Positions 7,243 through 11,764 of a stretch of DNA of 11,764 nucleotides are shown in pieces. This DNA comes from Lachnospiraceae bacterium (GTDB taxonomy: Bacteria; Bacillota; Clostridia; Lachnospirales; Lachnospiraceae). The notes under the pieces are model-generated. The model did no database searches, was not told the origin of the DNA, and worked only from the letters and a program-made list of their open reading frames with translations. A program made the position numbers and the translations under genes. The stretch is taken from assembly GCA_019423745.1 (NCBI GenBank), contig JAHZAV010000030.1, forward strand, positions 1 through 11,764, in the 5' to 3' direction. Within the stretch, counting starts at the first letter, position 1; each line of letters opens with the position of its first letter.

Positions 7243-7274
7243 AAAGAAAAGAAGACAGTTCTTTATGAACTGCC
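7243..7274 (-). terminator. Intrinsic terminator overlapping the end of the anti-sigma-like gene
   Basis: Read on the - strand, GGCAGTTC (7274-7267) pairs with GAACTGTC (7261-7254) around a 5-nt loop, with one G-U wobble. TTCTTTTCTTT (7253-7243) follows. The stop codon at 7265-7263 sits in the loop region, so ribosomes finishing the upstream gene would occupy the stem. It separates the GGDEF/anti-sigma-like pair from the sigma factor and may act as an attenuator. Confidence 0.72.
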
Positions 7275-8024
7275 TCCAGGTGGTGATAATACGGCAGTCA
7301 TCTGATTGCCGTTCTTGTCTGTAATTGTAATGTAAGTTGTACTTTCAGGATAATTGAATACCACATATCCTGCATTAGAATCATAGCTGACAGGTTTCTG
7401 ATATTCGTGTGTCCCGGTAACATAAGTGATTATGGAAGAATAATCTATCCCCACACCGCCGCTGTCAGAGATATATACTTTGATATTATCCCCTTCAAGC
7501 TGGTGACTTATAATGTGCGGCGCCTTATCATCTATGGAATCAATTTCAACTCCATGAGAAGAATACAGACCTGTTGCGGAATATATTTCCAACAGAAGAT
7601 ATCCATTCTCTTTGACATCAACAGAGTAATGCTGAAATCCTGTTTCCTGAATTTCAAGTTTTTTATTATTCATATTAGCCTTGATCTGCTGAACCGGAAA
7701 CAGAGAACTGATTTCGAATTCTACCTTAGCAGAAGATTTATCTGTGGAAGGGGCGGCTGATACATGCGAGACTGAAGCCGGAATGACAGTCCCGGGCATT
7801 GCAAGAAACAATAGAAGAAATACACAGCCCAGTACCAGAGCATTTTTTATAATGTATTTTCGTAGAACTCTGAAATAGTAAGGATGACTTTTTGAGGGAA
7901 TAGGTTCCTCATTTATATCCAGATCCTGCATAATGTTATTTAGAAGTTTCTCTGCCTGTTCCGGTGAGAGATGTGGTGAAGGTGTGCCCAAATTGTTTTT
8001 GTTTTTATTAAGATGTCGGGACAT
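7263..8024 (-). CDS. Single-pass membrane protein, putative anti-sigma/sensor
   Basis: The chosen start is ATG at 8024, which overlaps the GGDEF stop as TAATG and has AAAAGGAGAG about 8 nt upstream, giving 253 aa. The upstream GTG at 8033 has no ribosome binding site of its own. Residues 1-60 are polar and likely cytoplasmic, including 'HLSPEQAEKLLNNIMQDL', which could form a helical sigma-binding segment. A membrane helix spans about 61-83. The outer part (about 90-253) looks Ig-like: 'KAPHIISHQLEGDNIKVYISDSGGVGIDYSSI' and 'TTYITITDKNGN' resemble Ig-like domains of surface proteins. No HxxxCxxC zinc anti-sigma motif is present. The anti-sigma role is inferred from topology and from its place beside the ECF sigma gene. 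Confidence 0.68.
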   Translation of the reverse strand: MSRHLNKNKNNLGTPSPHLSPEQAEKLLNNIMQDLDINEEPIPSKSHPYYFRVLRKYIIKNALVLGCVFLLLFLAMPGTVIPASVSHVSAAPSTDKSSAKVEFEISSLFPVQQIKANMNNKKLEIQETGFQHYSVDVKENGYLLLEIYSATGLYSSHGVEIDSIDDKAPHIISHQLEGDNIKVYISDSGGVGIDYSSIITYVTGTHEYQKPVSYDSNAGYVVFNYPESTTYITITDKNGNQMTAVLSPPGGSS

Positions 8025-8719
8025 TAAAAACACTCTCCTTTTCTTGCCTGACCGTCAATAACGGTTCTGCTATGCTGTCTCTTAGATTTTTTTTCTTCAT
8101 ACATATGTTTGTCTGCAGCGGAAATGAGCTGTTGGATAGAATCATATTTTTGTTCCTGTCCATATGCAACCCCAATACTGTATGACAGTGTATGAGCAGC
8201 TGTTTCATTATATATATCAATATTTCGCTTTAGTGAACGGCAGTAATCTGCAGCTTTTGTGCCGGTTCCATCTTCTGAAAATATGGCCAGAAACTCATCG
8301 CCGCCGTTACGGGCTGCAAAACCTTCCGGAACGGAAGTTTTGAAAAAAATCATCGCAAAATCCTTAATTAAAATGTCTCCAATATGATGCCCAAAAGTAT
8401 CATTTGTAGTCTTCAATCCATCGAGATCGGCCATAACAACACTCAATTCATCGGGGGATGTAGACTTTGCTACAAATATATCAGCGCTTAACCGGTTTGG
8501 AATTCCGGTAAGTGAATCAAAATAAGCGGAACGATATATGCTTTGATAATCATTTTTTGCCTTGTCGATTATTATGAAGTCTAAAAGAATTATAACAAAT
8601 AAGAAAAAACATATACCGTATGTAAGCGCGTCAGGTGAATACAAAAGTATCGCTATAATGGGAATTAATAGTAAGATTTTTGTAATTTTCAGTGCTTTTA
8701 TATGGTTGAAAATATTCAT
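8024..8719 (-). CDS. Membrane-bound GGDEF diguanylate cyclase
   Basis: The 231-aa protein from ATG at 8719 has AGGGGA about 10 nt upstream; an ATG at 8746 would add nine residues but lacks a ribosome binding site. Two membrane helices (about 12-28 and 34-51) lead to a GGDEF domain at about 62-215. The 'YFDSLTGIPNR' entry (67-77), 'ADLDGLKTTND' metal/substrate motif (97-107), 'GHHIGD' (110-115) and an intact GGDEF signature (139-143) are all present, so GTP-to-c-di-GMP synthesis is likely. The position for an RxxD inhibitory I-site is occupied by VPEG, so product feedback through that site is not expected. There is no PAS, GAF or other sensing domain. It is first in the gene block and overlaps the anti-sigma-like gene, suggesting c-di-GMP is made under the same control. 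Confidence 0.9.
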   Translation of the reverse strand: MNIFNHIKALKITKILLLIPIIAILLYSPDALTYGICFFLFVIILLDFIIIDKAKNDYQSIYRSAYFDSLTGIPNRLSADIFVAKSTSPDELSVVMADLDGLKTTNDTFGHHIGDILIKDFAMIFFKTSVPEGFAARNGGDEFLAIFSEDGTGTKAADYCRSLKRNIDIYNETAAHTLSYSIGVAYGQEQKYDSIQQLISAADKHMYEEKKSKRQHSRTVIDGQARKGECF

Positions 8720-8767
8720 AGTAACTCTGTCCCCTGCATTTAACATTTTATCATCTTTATAAATTAA

Positions 8768-8794
8768 GACGCAATATTTTTATGAAAAGGTTCA
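8768..8794 (-). promoter_or_regulatory. Candidate ECF-sigma promoter for the GGDEF/anti-sigma unit
   Basis: Read on the - strand, TGAACC (8794-8789) is followed after 17 nt by CGTC (8771-8768). This matches the general ECF form with a GAAC-type -35 and a CGTC/CGTA-type -10. Transcription would begin near 8760, about 40 nt before the GGDEF start at 8719. A weaker housekeeping-like pair (TTGCGT at 8774-8769, GATAAA at 8752-8747) overlaps it. Confidence 0.55.
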
Positions 8795-8838
8795 GAAAAA
8801 CTAAAAAATTTAAAAAAAAGTGAACCTTTTCATAAAAA
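8777..8838. repeat. 18-bp perfect inverted repeat between divergent genes
   Basis: Arms TTTTTATGAAAAGGTTCA (8777-8794) and TGAACCTTTTCATAAAAA (8821-8838) pair perfectly around a 26-nt A-rich centre. The arms contain the -35 elements and the proximal spacer of the two proposed divergent promoters. The centre is only 26 nt and carries no promoter of its own. Confidence 0.9.
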
Positions 8839-8847
8839 AGATACGTC
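8821..8847 (+). promoter_or_regulatory. Candidate ECF-sigma promoter for the large surface protein
   Basis: TGAACC (8821-8826) is followed after 17 nt by CGTC (8844-8847), a mirror image of the promoter proposed on the opposite strand with the same spacing. Transcription would begin near 8855, leaving a leader of about 100 nt before the gene at 8953. No other TGAACC-17-CGTC pair was noticed in the non-coding parts of the window. Confidence 0.58.
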
Positions 8848-8868
8848 ATTAATAATGTAGGGATAAGT

Positions 8869-8931
8869 ATGTCATCACGTCAGGGAGGATATCCTTACAA
8901 AACCACAGCGGAAAAATCCGTGAGTATATGA
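8869..8931 (+). CDS. Possible 20-residue leader peptide in the surface-protein 5' UTR
   Basis: ATG at 8869, with AGGGAT nearby, opens a 20-codon frame ending in TGA at 8929-8931, just before the ribosome binding site of the large gene. No run of one amino acid typical of attenuation is present. It could be translated or could be chance; nothing else supports it. Confidence 0.15.
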   Translation: MSSRQGGYPYKTTAEKSVSI

Positions 8932-8952
8932 AAGAAAGGAGAGGGGAAAGAG

Positions 8953-11764
8953 ATGAAACGGAGAAAAAGATTATTGGCATTTGTCTTAGCAGGTGTCATG
9001 ATCACTTCTAATGTAGCGTATGCTGCTCCGGATACAAGTTCAGGCAGCAGTAGTGAAGTTACAGACGAGATACAGCTCAATCTCGATAATACCCAAAAAG
9101 ATGTAGGTACATCTGATGCTCCGCAGGCTGACGACAGTAAAGAAGAAGTCAAACAGCCGGAAGTGGTTCAGAAAACTGAAGTCGAAGAAAAAACGGAGTC
9201 GACAGATACTTCTGAAGATGAGAAAAAGTCTGAAGAAGTTCAGAAAACCGAAAAACAGACTTCCGATGATAAAGAGGAAACAGACGAGCCAGAGGTCAGA
9301 CTCTGCGAAGTGTCATTCACATCACCGGAAAAACACGGTAAGATACTCCAAATGAATGACACAGAAGTGAAAGAAGGAGAGTCGCTGAAAGCTGATACAA
9401 ACGGCAATGTGCAGTTTAAAGTAAAAGCGGATGACGGCTATCAGGTGGAAAAGGTAGTCAATAAGGCAGACGGAAGTCAGCTTACACTTATTGATGAGAG
9501 TTATTATAAACTTCAGATCGATGAGAATACGACTATCGAAGTTCACTATAAGAAGATTCCGGTAGAGGATGAGGACAAGGATCAAGATTTAGATGATGAA
9601 AACATAAAGAAAGAAAATGAGTCTTCTGCATCTACTTTTACTGAAGTATCAATGAATAAGATGATTGAAGCGTATGCAAACGAAACCATTAATGTTTCAA
9701 TCAGCGGTGTTGATACTGTGAGTCAAGAGAGTCTCCCCGTAGGAACAATTGCAGATAACGCGCCGAAGTTTGAAAATTACACATTTGAGAAGGCTGTTTA
9801 TATATCGAAGGGGAGTACTACAGGCCCAGAAATTAAATCGGTTGGTGTTTATGAGATTGAAGAAAAAAGATATGAATATTATAGCATCGATGGGCAATCA
9901 GCTCAGTTAATTGGTGATGGTGAAGTTGTACTTTATTACAAAAAAAATCCATTTACAATAACTTATCAAGTTGAGCCTAATGAGAGTAATGGATCAATTA
10001 TAGGAGCTGCAAACGCAACGGCAGGAGAAGAAGTAACTATTTCAGCGCTTCCAGCATTAGGGTATAAGTTATCAAATTTAAAAGTTGATCAGAAATCTAT
10101 CTTTGTTGAAGGAAACAAGGAATATACATTTACTATGCCAGAGAACAATGTAACAGTGGAGGCGACCTTTGCTAAAGCAGATTCTTATACGGTGAAATTA
10201 TTACCTTTAGGGAATAGTAATAAATATAATTCACATAGCAAAGGAAATTGTATAACTGAGGATAGTATTTTAGTAGAAAATGATGGGACATTTAAAACCT
10301 CAATTTATATTGATGATTATGATAAAGGAATTTCACTTAGATATGTTACAGTAAATGGTGAAAAAATAGCAGTAAATGGAAGTGACTCAGTATCGCAATC
10401 GGTAGATGGGATGATTGTTTCACTGGAAAAAGATACACACAAACATTCAATATATAATCAATCATATTATAAAGTTACCATTACAAATGTAAAACAGGAT
10501 ATTGATTTTGGTTATTTTATACAGCCAGATGGAGAATGGTGGCAAGTAAATAAAAAAATAATTAATATTAAAGAATTGGGTACAGATGTTGAACTGTATG
10601 CCATGAAAGAAGATTATATGGAATTACTTCCGGTTGGAAGTGGAGATATTTTTACGGTTACCAGTGAGGGGGCAATTTATTTCTATGCAAAGGCGAAACC
10701 AGGATATGAGGTTAGTGCTTTAGAAGCAGGGGGACAAAATATTGTTTCTCCAATAGATGAGGATCAAAAAGCACCTGGCTATATAGAAGCGAAAGAGTTG
10801 GGGTGCTTATGGCAGTTTCATTATAGTTTTGGAAGGGGAACTGAAAATAATGATGTCAGTATAGAAGCCAAGCCAATAAATTATTCTGTTAAATATAACT
10901 CAAATCAAGGATCGTCGGTTGTAGATTCAAAAAATTATACCATTGAGGAAGGGAAAAATAAGATTGTTCTTTTGGAGCCCCCCAAAAGACAAGATTATAC
11001 ATTTACTGGGTGGAAATTAGGCGAAACAGTTTATCAACCTGGAGATTGTATTACTATTGACGAAAACTTTATAAAAGAAGCAGATGAAAAAAATCAATTT
11101 GTTTTTGAAGCACAGTGGATTGAAACAACAAAGGTTGCAAATTATACGGTAAACTATTATTTACAGACAAAATCAGGGGATGCATATCAGTATCCGGAAG
11201 AACCAAATAAAATACTTGAATTTAAAAATGCTCAAGTAGGTTCAATAGCAATTGCGAATGTAACGCCAGTTGGTTTGGATGTTTCAAATTACGTACTCGA
11301 TACAACTGTGGAAGGTAGCTTGCTTCAAGGAGAAGTTTCAAGTGCTGGGGATTTAGTTTTGAAAGTCTTCTATGCGATGGATGAAAATGATAATGATAAA
11401 CCTGATGAAAAGGAAGACAAATATGATCTTGCATATGACGGAAACGGAAGTACAAAAGGAAGTGCACCGGAGACAGAGAAGCATGTAGAAGGTGCGAAAG
11501 TAACCCTTGAAGGAAAAGGAACTCTTGAAAGAGAGAAAGCATTCTTCCTGGGCTGGAGCCAGACCAAGACAAAGTTGATCACAAGCAAGGAAGAAGCAGA
11601 AGAAGCAGGAGTCATCCAGAATCTGACGATGCCGAAAGGAGACACAACAGTGTATGCCGTATGGGCACAGGATGAGGACGGAGACGATACTCCGGATTAT
11701 CAAGAAACGAAATATGATCTTGCATATGACGGAAACGGAAGTACAAAAGGAAGTGCACCGGAGA
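8953..11764 (+). CDS. Large secreted repeat adhesin-like protein (InlB-type repeats), 3' end beyond window
   Basis: The first 937 codons are present and run off the window. ATG at 8953 has AAGGAG (8936-8941) and GAGGGG (8941-8946) upstream. Residues 1-25 form a signal peptide (basic start, 'LLAFVLAGVMITSNVAYAA'). Residues about 45-115 are an acidic Lys/Glu/Asp-rich linker. A divergent InlB B-repeat-like domain spans about 116-202 ('GNVQFKVKADDGYQVEKVV') and another about 336-408 ('GEEVTISALPALGYKLSNLKV' then 'YTFTMPENNVTVEATF'). A Listeria-Bacteroides (Flg_new) type repeat follows at about 643-722 ('YTFTGWKLGETVY', 'FEAQW'). From residue 823 come 97-residue repeats with 'YDGNGSTKGSAPE', 'FFLGWSQTKTK' and 'TVYAVWAQDEDGDD'. 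Codons about 220-815 are much more AT-rich than either end. Anchor type is unknown because the C-terminus is missing. A role in adhesion is inferred from repeat architecture. Confidence 0.85.
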   Translation, partial: MKRRKRLLAFVLAGVMITSNVAYAAPDTSSGSSSEVTDEIQLNLDNTQKDVGTSDAPQADDSKEEVKQPEVVQKTEVEEKTESTDTSEDEKKSEEVQKTEKQTSDDKEETDEPEVRLCEVSFTSPEKHGKILQMNDTEVKEGESLKADTNGNVQFKVKADDGYQVEKVVNKADGSQLTLIDESYYKLQIDENTTIEVHYKKIPVEDEDKDQDLDDENIKKENESSASTFTEVSMNKMIEAYANETINVSISGVDTVSQESLPVGTIADNAPKFENYTFEKAVYISKGSTTGPEIKSVGVYEIEEKRYEYYSIDGQSAQLIGDGEVVLYYKKNPFTITYQVEPNESNGSIIGAANATAGEEVTISALPALGYKLSNLKVDQKSIFVEGNKEYTFTMPENNVTVEATFAKADSYTVKLLPLGNSNKYNSHSKGNCITEDSILVENDGTFKTSIYIDDYDKGISLRYVTVNGEKIAVNGSDSVSQSVDGMIVSLEKDTHKHSIYNQSYYKVTITNVKQDIDFGYFIQPDGEWWQVNKKIINIKELGTDVELYAMKEDYMELLPVGSGDIFTVTSEGAIYFYAKAKPGYEVSALEAGGQNIVSPIDEDQKAPGYIEAKELGCLWQFHYSFGRGTENNDVSIEAKPINYSVKYNSNQGSSVVDSKNYTIEEGKNKIVLLEPPKRQDYTFTGWKLGETVYQPGDCITIDENFIKEADEKNQFVFEAQWIETTKVANYTVNYYLQTKSGDAYQYPEEPNKILEFKNAQVGSIAIANVTPVGLDVSNYVLDTTVEGSLLQGEVSSAGDLVLKVFYAMDENDNDKPDEKEDKYDLAYDGNGSTKGSAPETEKHVEGAKVTLEGKGTLEREKAFFLGWSQTKTKLITSKEEAEEAGVIQNLTMPKGDTTVYAVWAQDEDGDDTPDYQETKYDLAYDGNGSTKGSAPE
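11419..11764 (+). repeat. Tandem 291-bp (97-codon) repeats in the adhesin gene
   Basis: The 55 bases at 11710-11764 are identical to 11419-11473, including synonymous positions, giving a period of 291 bp and an in-frame 97-aa unit. Only the start of the second copy is in the window, so the copy number is unknown. Nucleotide identity points to recent duplication or homogenisation, and copy number may vary between strains. Confidence 0.88.

Noticed and set aside
8777..8838. Inverted repeat as a phase-variable invertible promoter
   Set aside because: Invertible switches in Clostridia flank about 150 bp or more holding a promoter; here the centre is 26 nt and A-rich, and the arms themselves carry the promoter-like elements.
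8777..8838. Inverted repeat as a bidirectional terminator
   Set aside because: The flanking genes diverge, so no transcript should end here, and the 26-nt loop is long for an intrinsic terminator.
8855..8952. c-di-GMP riboswitch in the adhesin leader
   Set aside because: Attractive because of the GGDEF neighbour and known c-di-GMP control of clostridial pili, but I see neither the GEMM-I conserved core nor the class II fold. A covariance-model scan would settle it.
1..11764. CRISPR arrays, tRNA or rRNA genes, insertion sequences
   Set aside because: No regularly spaced short repeats, no cloverleaf-like segment, no rRNA-like sequence and no transposase motifs were found on reading the window.

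Overview
The window looks like chromosome of a low-GC Gram-positive anaerobe of the Clostridia, most likely a gut Lachnospiraceae relative. This rests on strong AGGAGG-type ribosome binding sites, a Big_2 surface protein with a QTGD-type sortase signal, an ECF sigma factor, InlB-like repeats in a large secreted protein, and a Gram-positive type IV pilus (T4P) operon. No tRNA, rRNA, CRISPR array or intact mobile element was seen.

Left edge (1-1520, + strand): a frameshifted excisionase-like DNA-binding gene is followed by the 3' part of a GC-rich cell-wall surface protein. Only about half a Big_2 domain, the C-terminal domains and the sortase anchor remain, and a strong terminator follows. This looks like the scar of a deletion or element excision.

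Centre (1653-8719, all on - strand): ten co-oriented genes. In transcription order they are a membrane GGDEF protein, a single-pass membrane protein that is probably an anti-sigma/sensor, an intrinsic terminator, an ECF sigma factor, a transglutaminase-like lipoprotein, PilC, four small membrane-anchored pilin-like proteins (one resembling DUF4860), and PilT. Spacings are short, with two ATGA overlaps and one TAATG overlap. No PilB assembly ATPase and no prepilin peptidase lie in the window.

Right edge (8953 to the end, + strand): a large secreted repeat protein starts divergently from the GGDEF gene and runs off the window. It has a signal peptide, an acidic Lys/Glu-rich linker, divergent InlB-type repeats, an AT-rich central block, and then near-identical 97-residue repeats.

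The most striking signal is the intergenic 18-bp inverted repeat at 8777-8838. Each arm holds TGAACC and each is followed, 17 nt further out, by CGTC. This is the layout of two back-to-back ECF sigma promoters, one firing into the GGDEF/anti-sigma pair and one into the large surface protein. The inferred model is that the local ECF sigma factor, restrained by the adjacent membrane protein, switches on the adhesin and the signalling genes together, and read-through feeds the pilus operon.
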